From NCBI RefSeq assembly GCF_003992015.1, contig NZ_RQVK01000013.1, positions 1 through 54,030 of the forward strand: DNA of 54,030 nucleotides, written 5' to 3'. Source of the stretch: Veillonella sp. VA137 (GTDB lineage Bacteria; Bacillota; Negativicutes; Veillonellales; Veillonellaceae). Below are positions 39,480-50,870 of the stretch, one piece after another. The notes under the pieces are model-generated. The model was given only the letters and a program-made list of their open reading frames with translations, did not search any database and was not told the origin of the DNA. The translations under genes and the position numbers were made by a program. Each line of letters opens with the position of its first letter. The stretch's first letter is position 1.

Positions 39480-40943
39480 CTATATTAGATCTTGCACATA
39501 CATAGGACTGGTGGTGTAATCATAATGACTGTCACGATAGCGTGGATTATCTACGGTGAGTCGCCATAGTCTACTTGCCAGTTGATCTTGCTTGCACAGT
39601 ACTTTGGTAATGCCAGTTGCTTGCTGACAGAAAGGAGCCCATTTTTGCACAATTGGAATGGAGGCATGTTTTTCTTTTAAGTATTGACGACCTCGGTCGT
39701 TGAAAGCGAGCAGTCGACCATAGGTAGGTCCTTGTTGGTGGCACTCTTGGAACATCTCTTGAGTGCGACTAAAGAGACTGTACGCAGCGATGCGATCGAG
39801 ACGGGCGTAGGTATAGCGTCTTGATTTTAAACTTTCACGGGCTTGTTCCCAAGAAGAAAGGGTGCTCGCAGTAAGCCAGGCCTCTTCTAAACCGTCGCTC
39901 ATGTCATGTAAGGTTTGCAAACCTTCTTTTGTTGCTACACGACTAGTGAGGTGGATCATGTCATAATAGCGGTTTAGATTGGCATAATAGTTAGCTTGTA
40001 CGATGTCTATGGCAAGAGGGGCTACCATAGGGGGGAAGTAGTGATGCCAATTGAAAGTGTCTTCTTCTAAAGAAGAGGCGTCGATTCCTAATTCACCTAA
40101 CGAGATAGATGCATCGTCTTCTAATGAGGCATAAGGTGCGTAAGAGGTATCAGACATTTGTAGTATGTTGTGAGACCTGGATAGACTGGAAGATGTTTGT
40201 TTGGATGTATAAATAGCATTTCGTAAGGCTGTGCCAGATGGAAACGAATCATCTAAGGTGGGATTGTGATGGGAACTAGTTCGTTTCACGGGAATGATGT
40301 CTAACTCGATGTGATAGCGATGTAAGGCACGTATGTATTCAATGCCTAAGATAGTGTTAGGGTCAGTGTCTAATATGCGCATATGGTTTGAGTTTTCTAA
40401 TACACTGTCTTTAGATGATTGTTGTTCTGTTGGTGAAAGTACGGTATCAGATGTGTTTTTGCCTGAGACATCATGGGTATTCATTGAGGTACTTACTGAA
40501 TAATACTGCTGGATTGCTTTGCGTAAGGCTGTACCATAGGAGTATCCTTGAGTCAAGAGTGTGCGCAATGATTCTTGTGTACTAGGATGGTCTAGAGTTT
40601 CTGCAACGGATACAAGTTCCTCTACATCTGTATGGCTGGCACCAAATGAGATAGCGTCACACCCTAGGGCATGTAATAATCTGACACCACCGGATGCAAA
40701 ATATTCTGCCGAACTAACGGCGAACATAGAAGGTAGTTCAAAGACGATATCAGCACCACCCATAACAGCCCATTGAGCACGGTGAAATTTAGAAAATATG
40801 GCAGGTGTCCCCCGTTGCACGAAATCTCCACTCATCACAACGAGCAAGGTTGAGTTAGGATATATACGGCGAAGCTCTTGTAATTGATGGGCATGCCCTT
40901 TGTGAAAGGGATTATATTCTGCAATAATTCCTATGGTGTTCAT
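39480..40943 (-). CDS. tmcAL: tRNA(Met) cytidine acetate ligase TmcAL with insertions
   Basis: 487 residues, longer than the usual ~390-400. The N-terminal nucleotidyltransferase fold has G-I-I-A-E-Y-N-P-F-H14-K-G-H17 and V-M-S-G-D-F-V-Q-R-G-T-P-A (about 36-48), then S-F-G-A-S and I-L-G-I-E-Y: all TmcAL motifs. It makes ac4C at the wobble base of elongator tRNA-Met using acetate and ATP. Two low-complexity Ser/Thr/Asp-rich stretches (about 148-190 and 246-296) lie between conserved blocks and explain the extra length. Its use of acetate fits with ackA 860 bases away, though on the other strand. The ATG follows AGGAGG on the minus strand. Confidence 0.88.
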   Translation of the reverse strand: MNTIGIIAEYNPFHKGHAHQLQELRRIYPNSTLLVVMSGDFVQRGTPAIFSKFHRAQWAVMGGADIVFELPSMFAVSSAEYFASGGVRLLHALGCDAISFGASHTDVEELVSVAETLDHPSTQESLRTLLTQGYSYGTALRKAIQQYYSVSTSMNTHDVSGKNTSDTVLSPTEQQSSKDSVLENSNHMRILDTDPNTILGIEYIRALHRYHIELDIIPVKRTSSHHNPTLDDSFPSGTALRNAIYTSKQTSSSLSRSHNILQMSDTSYAPYASLEDDASISLGELGIDASSLEEDTFNWHHYFPPMVAPLAIDIVQANYYANLNRYYDMIHLTSRVATKEGLQTLHDMSDGLEEAWLTASTLSSWEQARESLKSRRYTYARLDRIAAYSLFSRTQEMFQECHQQGPTYGRLLAFNDRGRQYLKEKHASIPIVQKWAPFCQQATGITKVLCKQDQLASRLWRLTVDNPRYRDSHYDYTTSPMYVQDLI

Positions 40944-41068
40944 AATCTAGTACCTCCTATTATGTATATTAGTATATCATGAGATAAAACTTTCATAAAC
41001 GCTGCCCATAGGGTAACTGGTTGGGTGGAAAGGTGATATACTATAGATGTAGAAAGGAATGAAGTAAA

Positions 41069-41125
41069 ATGAATGTTAAAGAGCTTAAACAATTTTACAA
41101 TGAACAGCAAGATATGTTTTTATAA
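41069..41125 (+). CDS. Possible 18-codon leader peptide or gene remnant
   Basis: An ATG with GAAAGGA 12 bases upstream opens an 18-codon frame (start M-N-V-K-E-L-K-Q-F-Y-N). TATACT lies about 30 bases before the ribosome site. It might be a small peptide, a leader or the stump of a decayed gene. Nothing else supports translation. Confidence 0.25.
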   Translation: MNVKELKQFYNEQQDMFL

Positions 41126-41236
41126 TCTATATAAAAGAGTTACAATACATGAAAGAAGTCATAAAAAGGGGTGGAAAAAAACGTGACATTAATGGTATAA
41201 TTGACTGTAGAAATTGTGTCTATTAGAGGTAAGTAT

Positions 41237-41803
41237 ATGAAACAATATATCATAGCCCTTGGTTTAGGGATGGTGTTGTTCTTGGGTGGCTGTGGTAGTC
41301 AACAAGCCATCGATACCTATAGTTTTGGTCAGAAAGTCATCAATGTAGGTCAATCTGAAGTGATTGTGGATTCTCCGTTTGACTTCGGTCAGTTGGATAG
41401 AATTACAGCTAATGAAAAGGGACAACCTTTGACCATCTATGCAGGACTAGATAAAAATTATGGTGTCTATGTAAGCGCTACACAAGCTTCTACAGGTGCA
41501 CCATTGCCAACATTAGAAGAGGGCACAAAATTAGCGCAACAGGAATTGGCCAAAGAATTAGGTCAAGCTGGTGCTAAAGCACAATGGACTCAAGAAGCTG
41601 TGCAAGTAGACGGTGTGAATGCCGTTAAATCTAGTACGACGGCGGGTTCCAATGGGCAAACAATTCGGTTCACTCAGTATACTTTCATCAACAAAGGTGT
41701 ACTGTGGAATATACGCTATTCATACAGTGATCAATCTCTGCAAGGAGAAGATATCAATCAACGTGTGAATGGGCACATTCAAGTTACTAAGAAAGAGGGA
41801 TAA
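41237..41803 (+). CDS. Predicted lipoprotein, function unknown
   Basis: 188 residues. A signal peptide (MKQY, then a Leu/Gly core) ends in lipobox L-G-G-C with Cys19 to be lipidated. The mature domain is beta-rich, without a motif I can name; it resembles generic DcrB/PsbP-like lipoproteins in size and pattern. The ATG at 41237 was chosen because the longer frame from 41201 lacks a signal peptide start; AGAGG lies 9 bases before. ackA starts 3 bases after the stop codon, so the two are in one transcript. A cell-envelope location is expected. Confidence 0.65.
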   Translation: MKQYIIALGLGMVLFLGGCGSQQAIDTYSFGQKVINVGQSEVIVDSPFDFGQLDRITANEKGQPLTIYAGLDKNYGVYVSATQASTGAPLPTLEEGTKLAQQELAKELGQAGAKAQWTQEAVQVDGVNAVKSSTTAGSNGQTIRFTQYTFINKGVLWNIRYSYSDQSLQGEDINQRVNGHIQVTKKEG

Positions 41804-41806
41804 GTA

Positions 41807-43021
41807 ATGAACGTTTTAGTCGTAAACTGCGGTAGCTCCTCCTTGAAGTATCAATTAATTGATATGGAGCATGAAGTTGTATTGGCGAAAGGTCAATTCG
41901 AAAAAATCGGTTCCGATGATGCAATTTTCACTCATCGTCGTCCAGATGCAGACAAATTAGAACGCATCGAACCAGTAGCTGACCACAAAGTGGCGTTACA
42001 AGTCTTGTTGGATATTTTGGTAGATCCAGAACATGGAGTGATTGGTTCCATGGATGAAATCGACGCTGTAGGGCATCGTGTAGTACATGGCGCTGAAAAA
42101 TTCGCTGATTCTGTATTGATTACTCCTGCAGTGATGGAAGCATTGGAAGAATGCGCGAAAATCGCTCCACTTCACAATCCTCCAAACATCCAAGGTATCG
42201 AAGCATGCCAAAAAATTATGCCAAATGTACCACAAGTTGGTGTATTTGATACAGCATTCCATCAAACAATGCCAGCTGAGGCGTTCTTATATGGTCTTCC
42301 ATACGAAGCATACACTGATTTAGGTGTTCGTCGTTATGGTTTCCATGGTACTTCCCACAAATATGTGGCACAACGTGTGGCTGAATTGATGGGTAAACAC
42401 ATGTCCGACCTTCGTATCGTATCCTGTCACTTGGGTAATGGTTCTTCCGTTACAGCTATCAAAGGTGGCCGTTCCATCGATACTTCCATGGGTTTCACTC
42501 CATTGTCTGGTTTGATCATGGGTACTCGTTGTGGTGATATTGACCCAGCTATCGTACCTTACTTGATGGAAAAATGGGATATGACATACCATGAAATCGA
42601 TGCTATCATGAATAAAAAATCTGGTGTATTCGGTATTTCTGGCGTTTCCAATGACTTCCGCGTTATCGAAGAAGCTGCTGAAGAAGGCAATAAACGTGCG
42701 CAATTAGCATTGGATATGTTCCACTACAAAGTACGTGCTACAATCGGTGCTTACGTAGCTGTTATGGGCGGCGTTGACGCTATCGTATTCACAGCTGGTA
42801 TCGGTGAAAATGGTATTGGTAACCGTGATGCAATCTGCAATGGTTTAGAATACTTAGGCACTCGTATTGACCCTGAACGCAATAATGTTCGTGGTAAAGA
42901 AGCTGAAATCAGTGCAGAAGGTTCCAAAGTTAAAATCTTTGCAATCCCTACAAATGAAGAAATCATGATCGCTCGTGATACAAAACGTATTACTAGCCCA
43001 TTAGTGATGAAAAACTGGTAA
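41807..43021 (+). CDS. ackA: Acetate kinase
   Basis: 404 residues. N-terminal [10 protein letters not shown] (about 5-14), R-x-V-H-G (about 88-92), [16 protein letters not shown]-x-S-V and G-x-R-x-G-D-I-D-P: the complete ASKHA set of acetate kinases. It converts acetyl phosphate and ADP to acetate and ATP, the main energy step of acetate-forming fermentation. The partner pta is not nearby. The upstream overlap with the lipoprotein gene places GAGGG 8 bases before the ATG. Codon use is strongly biased, as in highly expressed genes. Confidence 0.96.
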   Translation: MNVLVVNCGSSSLKYQLIDMEHEVVLAKGQFEKIGSDDAIFTHRRPDADKLERIEPVADHKVALQVLLDILVDPEHGVIGSMDEIDAVGHRVVHGAEKFADSVLITPAVMEALEECAKIAPLHNPPNIQGIEACQKIMPNVPQVGVFDTAFHQTMPAEAFLYGLPYEAYTDLGVRRYGFHGTSHKYVAQRVAELMGKHMSDLRIVSCHLGNGSSVTAIKGGRSIDTSMGFTPLSGLIMGTRCGDIDPAIVPYLMEKWDMTYHEIDAIMNKKSGVFGISGVSNDFRVIEEAAEEGNKRAQLALDMFHYKVRATIGAYVAVMGGVDAIVFTAGIGENGIGNRDAICNGLEYLGTRIDPERNNVRGKEAEISAEGSKVKIFAIPTNEEIMIARDTKRITSPLVMKNW

Positions 43022-43036
43022 TCTCCGATTATCTGT

Positions 43037-43069
43037 GAAAGAGTCTCCTCTATGAGGAGGCTCTTTTTG
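43037..43069 (+). terminator. Terminator of ackA
   Basis: AAAGAG-x-CTCCT / AGGAGG-CTCTTTTT with a small loop and a T5 tail. Confidence 0.85.
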
Positions 43070-43072
43070 TTG

Positions 43073-43102
43073 TTGACAAATACTTTCATCGGTTGCTATT
43101 CT
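43073..43102 (+). promoter_or_regulatory. Promoter of the 208-residue membrane protein gene
   Basis: TTGACA (43073-43078), an 18-base spacer and TATTCT (43097-43102), only a few bases after the ackA terminator. Confidence 0.65.
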
Positions 43103-43142
43103 AACAGTAGGATGATGTTACTGTTGATGAAAGGATGAGGTC

Positions 43143-43769
43143 ATGTCTATACAATATCAAGAGCAATCGAAACGATCCAAAGCTGGCATTGCATTAGTTA
43201 CTGTATTTATTGCGATAGCATTGGGAGCGTTGGCATATAGTGTATGGCGCTATGTGGAGTTAGGTAGTATAGCCTTAGCGGAAATATTAATAGAAGGAAT
43301 GATTCTATTTGTCCTTGTATCGCAGGCAGTGGGGAACTATACATTTAGGTTGACCGAATCGGATCTCATCATTGATGAGGTAGGCTTATTAGGAAAGAAA
43401 CGAATGGTCATACCGTATGCAATGATCAACGGGGTCTACCAATTTAAACAATCCATGATGCCCCCATTGAAATTCCGCTATAAATATCGTAAATTATCGT
43501 CCACTGATGATCGCCCTGTATGGGCCTTAGCCTACTCAGTGGTAGAAGGGAAAAAGTTAAAACATGGCCGTGTGCTATTAAAAGCAGAACAAGAGTTGTT
43601 TGATGCTTTAGTGCAGCATGTACCGAATTTAGTGCAGGTGAAAGAAGACCAAGTTGTCTTTCATGCGTACCTAAGAGAAGATGCTTTCAAACATGGAGAA
43701 GATTTTGCAATCTATGCAGCCAATGTATATGGGCAAGGTCAAGCGGGTGCAGAGGATGTGAAAGAATAA
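43143..43769 (+). CDS. Two-helix membrane protein with PH-like domain, unknown
   Basis: 208 residues. Two hydrophobic segments (about 14-34 and 44-62) form a hairpin, followed by a cytosolic beta-rich domain (about 65-165) with F-R-L-T-E-S-D-L-I-I-D-E-V-G-L-L-G-K-K-R-M-x-I-P-Y-x-x-I, a pattern seen in bacterial PH-like (YdbS/DUF304) domains. The C-terminus is charged. GAAAGGATGAGG lies before the ATG. Function unknown; monocistronic with its own promoter. Confidence 0.5.
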   Translation: MSIQYQEQSKRSKAGIALVTVFIAIALGALAYSVWRYVELGSIALAEILIEGMILFVLVSQAVGNYTFRLTESDLIIDEVGLLGKKRMVIPYAMINGVYQFKQSMMPPLKFRYKYRKLSSTDDRPVWALAYSVVEGKKLKHGRVLLKAEQELFDALVQHVPNLVQVKEDQVVFHAYLREDAFKHGEDFAIYAANVYGQGQAGAEDVKE

Positions 43770-43956
43770 GCTTTTCTTAGTATAGGTTAGAAAGGGAGTT
43801 TACCCTAAGCTGATTGGTATCATTAGACTTCGACTGAGGTGGAATCTGTGAGAGAACTTGGATAAAGTTTGAAGAAAATAAAAGGACTTTTCAAATCTAT
43901 AGCGAATTATAGTATAAAGAAAGATATATAAGTGCCCACGATGGGTACATAGTGAT

Positions 43957-43982
43957 GCGTCACACTCTTTGGAGTGTGGCGT
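43957..43982 (+). other. Hairpin upstream of radC
   Basis: GCGTCACACTC pairs fully (with G-T pairs) with GAGTGTGGCGT over a TTTG loop. Another stem GTGCCCA / TGGGTAC (43932-43948) lies just before. There is no T run after either, so they are leader structures rather than clear terminators. Confidence 0.4.
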
Positions 43983-44031
43983 GTTGTCGTTTACAGGGCT
44001 AAAGGATGTACTTTCAAATGTTGGAGGAATT

Positions 44032-44706
44032 ATGTTGGATTTACAATCATATCAAATGCCACGAGAAAAATTCATTGCCTTAGGAGCTGAAGCGTTAGAA
44101 TTGGAAGAATTATTAGCCATTTTATTACGTACAGGATGCAAAGGTTCCACCGTCTTAGAAGTGGCTCATGAAGTGGTAAAACGCATGGAAGGATTGGTAG
44201 GAGGCTTGAACAATGTTACCGTAGATGCTTTGCGAGAGATTGATGGCATTGGGCAAGACAAAGCGGTGACTATTTGTGCGGCTATCGAACTGGGCAGACG
44301 TCTAGGACAGATGAAAGTGAAACGAGATTGGGAAGATTTTAGCACTCCGGAGGCGGCGGCTAATTACATGATGGAACGTCTTCGTCATAAAACAGAAGAA
44401 CACTTTTATGTCTTATTACTGACGGTAAAAAATAAATTGATTAAGCCTGTTCTGATTTCTAAAGGAGGATTGACTAGTAGTACGGCGGAGCAAAGAGCAG
44501 TATTTCGCCAAGCTATCGATGCCAATGCGGCGGCTATTATTTTGATGCATAACCACCCATCAGGAGATCCTACCGAGAGTAGTGATGATGTACGGGTGAC
44601 TAAAATTTTTGCTAGAGCTGGAGAAGTGATGGGTATCCCTGTGTTGGATCATATCATTATTGGTGATGGCATCTATGTAAGCTTATTAGAAAAAGGGATA
44701 CTATAG
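44032..44706 (+). CDS. radC: RadC family JAMM-domain protein
   Basis: 224 residues. An N-terminal helix-hairpin-helix (D-A-L-R-E-I-D-G-I-G-Q-D-K-A, about 66-79) precedes the JAMM/MPN+ domain with E-H-F (E at about 124), H173-N-H175-P-S-G-D-P and a downstream Asp: all metal ligands are present. Its name comes from an old repair phenotype; the biochemical role is unresolved. GGAGGA lies 4 bases before the ATG at 44032; the longer frame from 43969 begins within the leader hairpin. Confidence 0.9.
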   Translation: MLDLQSYQMPREKFIALGAEALELEELLAILLRTGCKGSTVLEVAHEVVKRMEGLVGGLNNVTVDALREIDGIGQDKAVTICAAIELGRRLGQMKVKRDWEDFSTPEAAANYMMERLRHKTEEHFYVLLLTVKNKLIKPVLISKGGLTSSTAEQRAVFRQAIDANAAAIILMHNHPSGDPTESSDDVRVTKIFARAGEVMGIPVLDHIIIGDGIYVSLLEKGIL

Positions 44707-44775
44707 GTGCAGATGTTCTATAAATTTGCTATAATTAAATGATTGGAACAATGAAAAGAAATCAGAGGTTATAGC

Positions 44776-45276
44776 GTGCGAATTATTGGAATAGATCCGG
44801 GCTATGCGATTTGTGGATATGGTATTATCGATGTCATAGGAAGCTCTTTAAAACCTGTTACCTATGGAGTGATAACCACAGAGGCAAAAACGCCAGAAGC
44901 AAGCCGGTTAGAAATTATATTTAATGAACTAAGCGATATTTTAGAAGAATTTCGCCCTCAAAAGTTTGGTATAGAAAAATTGTACTTTGCCCGCAATGTA
45001 ACGACGGGTATCGGCGTAGCACAAGCAAGAGGTGTTACCTTATTGGCGGCGAGTCAACAAGACTTACCAATTTACGAATATACACCATTGCAAGTGAAAC
45101 AATCTGTGGTGGGCTATGGGAAAGCTACAAAAGAGCAGGTAACGTATATGACGATGAACTTATTGGGGATTCGTGAAAAAATTAAGCCTGATGATGCGGC
45201 TGATGCTTTGGCGATTGCTATCTGTACAGCCCATAGTTCCCATACGGATACATTAAAGCAAATTTTACAGTTGTGA
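44776..45276 (+). CDS. ruvC: Holliday junction resolvase RuvC
   Basis: 166 residues. I-G-I-D7-P-G, F-G-I-E67-K-L and K-P-D-D140-A-A-D143 give the four catalytic acids of the RNase H-like fold. It cuts Holliday junctions symmetrically. The start is GTG with AGAGG upstream. It leads the ruvC-ruvA-ruvB unit, with 7- and 2-base gaps. Confidence 0.95.
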   Translation: MRIIGIDPGYAICGYGIIDVIGSSLKPVTYGVITTEAKTPEASRLEIIFNELSDILEEFRPQKFGIEKLYFARNVTTGIGVAQARGVTLLAASQQDLPIYEYTPLQVKQSVVGYGKATKEQVTYMTMNLLGIREKIKPDDAADALAIAICTAHSSHTDTLKQILQL

Positions 45277-45283
45277 GGAATTT

Positions 45284-45895
45284 ATGATTGCATATATAAA
45301 AGGGATTGTTACCCATCGATTGCTAGATGCGGTGTACGTCAATGTCCATGATGTGGGCTATCGTGTGTACGTACCTAGTTCAGTGCAAAGTCAATTACAA
45401 GTAGGCGAGGAAACTTGTTTATTTACGTATACTAATGTTCGTGAAGATGCCATTCAGCTATATGGTTTTTTGACGATGGAAGATTATGAGTTATTTTTAC
45501 TGCTCATCTCCGTATCAGGAGTGGGGCCTAAATTAGGTCTTGGCATTTTATCAGCTATTAGTCCAGAACATTTTGTAGGACTCATCATTAGTGGTGATAC
45601 AAAAGGTCTTCAGAAATTGCCTGGTATTGGTAAAAAATCAGCAGAGCGATTGGTGCTAGAGTTAAAAGATAAAATTGAAAGCCTTGGCATTGCTGGAACT
45701 TTCACGACGACGGGAAGAATTTCACCAGTAGAACAAGTGCCTGTAGGTGCTACCGAAGAAGTGCTAGAAGCACTTATGGCATTAGGATATAGCGCACAAG
45801 AGGTGCAGCCAGTGATCCAAGAAGTTTACGATGGAACACAAGAAGTACCAGTTTTATTAAAACAAGTATTAGCGGCATTGGGTAAAGGGCGATAA
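45284..45895 (+). CDS. ruvA: Holliday junction helicase subunit RuvA
   Basis: 203 residues. An N-terminal OB fold (I-A-Y-I-K-G), two helix-hairpin-helix motifs (G-V-G-P-K-L-G and G-I-G-K-K-S-A-E-R) and a C-terminal three-helix domain that touches RuvB. It binds four-way junctions as a tetramer. GAGG lies 5 bases before the ATG. Confidence 0.95.
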   Translation: MIAYIKGIVTHRLLDAVYVNVHDVGYRVYVPSSVQSQLQVGEETCLFTYTNVREDAIQLYGFLTMEDYELFLLLISVSGVGPKLGLGILSAISPEHFVGLIISGDTKGLQKLPGIGKKSAERLVLELKDKIESLGIAGTFTTTGRISPVEQVPVGATEEVLEALMALGYSAQEVQPVIQEVYDGTQEVPVLLKQVLAALGKGR

Positions 45896-45897
45896 GA

Positions 45898-46905
45898 ATG
45901 GATCAAGAAAATCGAATTGTAACCATGCAAGAACGGGAGGAAGACAATTGGCAATTTAGTCTTCGTCCCCGCTATTTAAAAGAATATATTGGGCAAACAC
46001 AGGCAAAGGAGAATCTTCATATTTTTATTGAAGCGGCCAAGCTGCGAGGAGATACCTTGGACCATGTCTTACTCTATGGACCTCCAGGGTTAGGGAAAAC
46101 CACCTTGGCAGGAATCGTTGCTAATGAATTGGGCGTAAACTTCCGAGTTACCTCTGGACCAGCCATAGAACGAGCTGGTGATTTGGCAGCTTTATTGAGC
46201 AATTTGCAACCGGGAGATGTACTGTTTATCGATGAAATCCATCGTTTATCTCGCTCTGTAGAAGAAGTGCTATATTCTGCTATGGAAGATTATGCTTTAG
46301 ATATCATTATTGGTAAAGGTCCGAGTGCTAGATCGGTGCGCATTGAATTGCCTAAATTCACGCTAATTGGTGCCACAACACGAGCAGGATCTTTGGCGGC
46401 ACCGCTGCGTGATCGCTTTGGTGTGATTAGCCGTTTAGAATATTACAAGCAAAATGAGCTAGAATTTATTGTGAGCCGTTCTGCTGATATTTTAGATATT
46501 CATATGGATCCAGAAGGGGCTAGTGAAATCGCTCGTCGTTCTAGAGGAACCCCTCGTATTGCCAATCGTTTATTGAAACGTGTTCGTGATGTAGCGCAAG
46601 TATTGGGTGATGGTGTGATTACAAAAGAAATTGCAGATCAGGCCTTACAGCGATTAGATATTGATAAACTAGGTCTAGACCGTATAGATCGACGTATTTT
46701 AAGCACTATCATTGAAAAATTCGATGGTGGACCTGTAGGGGTGGATACGATTGCAGCCTCTGTGAGTGAGGAACGTGAAAGTGTTGAAGATGTGTATGAA
46801 CCATATTTGATGCAACTTGGTTTGTTGGCGCGCACAAATCGTGGACGTATCGTCACTCCTGCTGCCTATGACCACTTGGGAATCCCTAGAAAGGTGGATG
46901 CATGA
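45898..46905 (+). CDS. ruvB: Holliday junction helicase ATPase RuvB
   Basis: 335 residues. Walker [10 protein letters not shown] (61-69), Walker B L-F-I-D-E-I-H-R, sensor G-A-T-T-R-A-G and the C-terminal winged helix. It is the hexameric motor for branch migration. The stop overlaps the start of the SpoIID-like gene (ATGA). Confidence 0.96.
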   Translation: MDQENRIVTMQEREEDNWQFSLRPRYLKEYIGQTQAKENLHIFIEAAKLRGDTLDHVLLYGPPGLGKTTLAGIVANELGVNFRVTSGPAIERAGDLAALLSNLQPGDVLFIDEIHRLSRSVEEVLYSAMEDYALDIIIGKGPSARSVRIELPKFTLIGATTRAGSLAAPLRDRFGVISRLEYYKQNELEFIVSRSADILDIHMDPEGASEIARRSRGTPRIANRLLKRVRDVAQVLGDGVITKEIADQALQRLDIDKLGLDRIDRRILSTIIEKFDGGPVGVDTIAASVSEERESVEDVYEPYLMQLGLLARTNRGRIVTPAAYDHLGIPRKVDA

Positions 46906-48374
46906 GAAAGGTAGGATATCGCTATGTGGCGATAGCGGTTATAATAGCTGTATTAGGAAGTGCACCTTTTGTAGGCGCAGCAGCATCGCAAAAGGAAGTG
47001 CCGAAACGTACAACAGTGAAAGCTACTTTTGTGAAACCGAATGAAAGAAAAGATTCGGCAGCATCAAAACGGGTGGGTTTTAAGCCTGCTACTAAAGTGA
47101 CGAAAGCGACGAAAACAACACCTCAAGAGACAATCAGAATGCAAGAAAATACTGACAAACAAACAAGAGTGTCTAATGTTGTACAAGAGGTCAAGAAAGG
47201 TTCTAGTGGAGAGCCTGTGATACGAGTGTTGCTTGGACATAGATCACAATCTTTTTCCATTAGTAGTGCTATGCCTATGGTTGTTCTAGATAGCCGTGGA
47301 CATCAATTGCAAACTATCAAAGAAAATCAGACTGTGACAGTTTCGAGTGGAGGCGGTTCAGTACATATAAATGGACATAGTATTGATAAGTCAATTACTA
47401 TTCAAAATACACAAGGTAGATATGGATCTGAATTGCAAACATTAGGAAAAACCTATCGAGGCGCTGTGACAGTACATGCTAATACATCAGGATCCATGAG
47501 TGTTATTAATGTACTGGGGTTAGAACAATATGTACAAGGTGTAGTACCAGAAGAAGTGGTACCTAGTTGGCCTACGCCGGCCCTAGAAGCACAAGCGGTG
47601 GCAGCTAGGACCTATGCTTTGCACTCGATGAAGAGCAAACAAAATAGTATGTATGATATTGGAACTACTACAGCTGACCAGGTATATGGAGGGAAAAGTA
47701 GTGAGTTTGTAAGCACAAATACAGCGGTAAAGCGTACACATGGCATGGTTCTCACTTATCAGGGCCAACCGATTAATGCTCTTTTTCATTCCGATGGCGG
47801 TGGTTATACAGAGGATAGTGTAAACCTGTGGGGCAATGATTTACCATATCTAAAAGGTGTAGTAGATTATTCTAATCATGAGGGTACAACTGTATGGAAT
47901 GTCATTACCAGCCGTCAAAGTATAGAACAAAAATTAGCAGCAGGTAGCAAATCGGTAGGGTACTTACAGAAAATTGAATTATCTCCATTGGTAGATCGAC
48001 CTATGAAAGTACAAGATCGAGGGGTTTCAGGGCGTGTAAAAACAATGAAATTTGTAGGTGAAAAGGGTTCTATATCGCTTACAGGAGAACAGGTGCAAGG
48101 GATATTTGGCTTAAAGTCCACCTTATTTGATTTTTATGTAGGACAAACACCGCCGAGTCGGATTCAGGGGTTTTCCGTAAAAGCTAACCATACGTTTAGT
48201 AAAGCGAATCAGACGGTGACAATTCATGGATATGGTTGGGGACATGGTTTGGGACTTTCACAGTGGGGAGCGGCGGAAATGGCTAGCCGAAAAGAGGCAA
48301 GTCAGCCTGATTATTATAAAGTAATTTTACAACATTATTACCAAGGTACGGCACTTACGAAACTGTACAATTAA
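46902..48374 (+). CDS. SpoIID/LytB-domain protein, exported
   Basis: 490 residues. A signal peptide (~1-27: RKVGYR, hydrophobic core, A-A-A), a Lys/Thr-rich linker (~30-100), then a SpoIID domain with [16 protein letters not shown] (about 205-220; the Glu after V-P is the catalytic residue in SpoIID), [12 protein letters not shown] and a terminal [15 protein letters not shown]. SpoIID is a lytic transglycosylase for denuded glycan used in spore engulfment. Here it probably remodels peptidoglycan in a cell not expected to sporulate. ATGA overlap couples it to ruvB. Confidence 0.88.
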   Translation: MRKVGYRYVAIAVIIAVLGSAPFVGAAASQKEVPKRTTVKATFVKPNERKDSAASKRVGFKPATKVTKATKTTPQETIRMQENTDKQTRVSNVVQEVKKGSSGEPVIRVLLGHRSQSFSISSAMPMVVLDSRGHQLQTIKENQTVTVSSGGGSVHINGHSIDKSITIQNTQGRYGSELQTLGKTYRGAVTVHANTSGSMSVINVLGLEQYVQGVVPEEVVPSWPTPALEAQAVAARTYALHSMKSKQNSMYDIGTTTADQVYGGKSSEFVSTNTAVKRTHGMVLTYQGQPINALFHSDGGGYTEDSVNLWGNDLPYLKGVVDYSNHEGTTVWNVITSRQSIEQKLAAGSKSVGYLQKIELSPLVDRPMKVQDRGVSGRVKTMKFVGEKGSISLTGEQVQGIFGLKSTLFDFYVGQTPPSRIQGFSVKANHTFSKANQTVTIHGYGWGHGLGLSQWGAAEMASRKEASQPDYYKVILQHYYQGTALTKLYN

Positions 48375-48387
48375 TAAGAGGAATAGT

Positions 48388-49413
48388 ATGAAAGTATCTG
48401 ATTTTAATTACCACTTGCCTGAGGAACTCATTGCGCAACATCCAGTAGAACCACGGGATACATCACGATTGATGATTTTGGACAAGGTAAGTGGAGAGAT
48501 ATGCCATAAAGCATCCTTTCACTCCATACTAGATGAACTATGTGAAGGGGATGTGTTAATCTTTAATAACACGAAGGTCATACCGGCTCGATTATATGGA
48601 GAGCGAAAAGGAACGGGCGGTAAAGTAGAAGTCTTGTTATTGACTCCTAAGGGGGAACACCTTTGGGAATGCCTAGTAAAGCCAGGAAAAAAATGTCTAA
48701 AGGGACAACTCTTATCCTTTGGTCCTAATCTAGAGGCGGAGGTTATAGACCATACAGATTTTGGCGGTCGACTGATTCAATTTAAGCCGAACGGTAATTT
48801 TGATGAGATTATTAATGATATTGGGGAAATGCCATTGCCTCCGTATATCCATGTAAAACTAGAAGACAAAGATAGATACCAAACGGTATATGCCAAAGAA
48901 AAAGGATCCGCAGCAGCCCCCACAGCAGGCTTACATTTTACACCGGAATTATTGGATGAAATTCAGCGCAAAGGGGTGCAAATTGGATTTGTTACATTGC
49001 ATGTAGGGCTAGGCACATTCCGCCCTGTGTCGGCAGAATCCATTGAAGACCATGATATGCATAAAGAGTTCTATCACGTGTCGGAAGAAACTGCAGAATT
49101 GGTGAATCGTGCTAAAGCAGAAGGTCGAAGAGTCATTGCCGTAGGAACTACATCGGTACGTACATTAGAATCAGCAGCGACTGAGGTAGGTCATGTAAGG
49201 AGTGGATCCGATTGGACTCAAATTTTTATTTACCCAGGCTATACCTACAAGATGGTGGATGCCTTGATCACTAACTTTCATCTGCCACAGTCTACCTTGC
49301 TCATGCTCATTAGCGCTCTCGCTGGTAGAGAGCATTGTCTGGCGGCCTATGAAGAGGCGGTACGTGAAAAATATAGATTTTTCAGCTTTGGTGACGCAAT
49401 GTTCATTCGATAA
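48388..49413 (+). CDS. queA: S-adenosylmethionine:tRNA ribosyltransferase-isomerase QueA
   Basis: 341 residues. Starts with F-N-Y[11 protein letters not shown] and holds R-x-x-x-R-L-M-x-L, [19 protein letters not shown] and T-N-F-H-L-P-x-S-T-L-L-M-L. It adds the epoxycyclopentane of queuosine precursor to tRNA wobble preQ1. AGAGG lies 7 bases before the ATG. tgt follows, so the unit carries two consecutive steps of queuosine synthesis. Confidence 0.96.
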   Translation: MKVSDFNYHLPEELIAQHPVEPRDTSRLMILDKVSGEICHKASFHSILDELCEGDVLIFNNTKVIPARLYGERKGTGGKVEVLLLTPKGEHLWECLVKPGKKCLKGQLLSFGPNLEAEVIDHTDFGGRLIQFKPNGNFDEIINDIGEMPLPPYIHVKLEDKDRYQTVYAKEKGSAAAPTAGLHFTPELLDEIQRKGVQIGFVTLHVGLGTFRPVSAESIEDHDMHKEFYHVSEETAELVNRAKAEGRRVIAVGTTSVRTLESAATEVGHVRSGSDWTQIFIYPGYTYKMVDALITNFHLPQSTLLMLISALAGREHCLAAYEEAVREKYRFFSFGDAMFIR

Positions 49414-49446
49414 GTTGAAAGTTGTGTTATAATACAGAAGTAATAA

Positions 49447-50568
<1,122 letters not shown>

Positions 50569-50576
50569 GAGGACTT

Positions 50577-50870
50577 ATGGATTTCTTAGAATTTTTCCAA
50601 GGACAAACAGGGCAAGCGATTTTACCATTATTGATTATGGTCGTGATTTTTTATTTCTTGCTATATCGTCCACAAAAGAAACAACAAAAACAACGCCAAG
50701 TGTTATTGAACAGCCTTAAAAAAGGCCAAAAAGTATTGACTGTTGGTGGTATTTATGGTGAAATTGTTTCCTTAACAGAAGATACATTAGTGTTACAAGT
50801 GTCTGAAAAAGTGGAAATGAAATTTGCGCGTACAGCCATAGCTCAAGTTCTTGGAAAGGAACAGAAGTAA
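50577..50870 (+). CDS. yajC: Preprotein translocase subunit YajC
   Basis: 97 residues. One N-terminal transmembrane helix (about 15-34) then R-P-Q-K-K-x-x-K and a small beta domain (V-L-T-V-G-G-I-Y-G). It associates with SecDF. AGGAGG lies 5 bases before the ATG. A cyclo-ligase gene separates it from secD. Confidence 0.93.
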   Translation: MDFLEFFQGQTGQAILPLLIMVVIFYFLLYRPQKKQQKQRQVLLNSLKKGQKVLTVGGIYGEIVSLTEDTLVLQVSEKVEMKFARTAIAQVLGKEQK

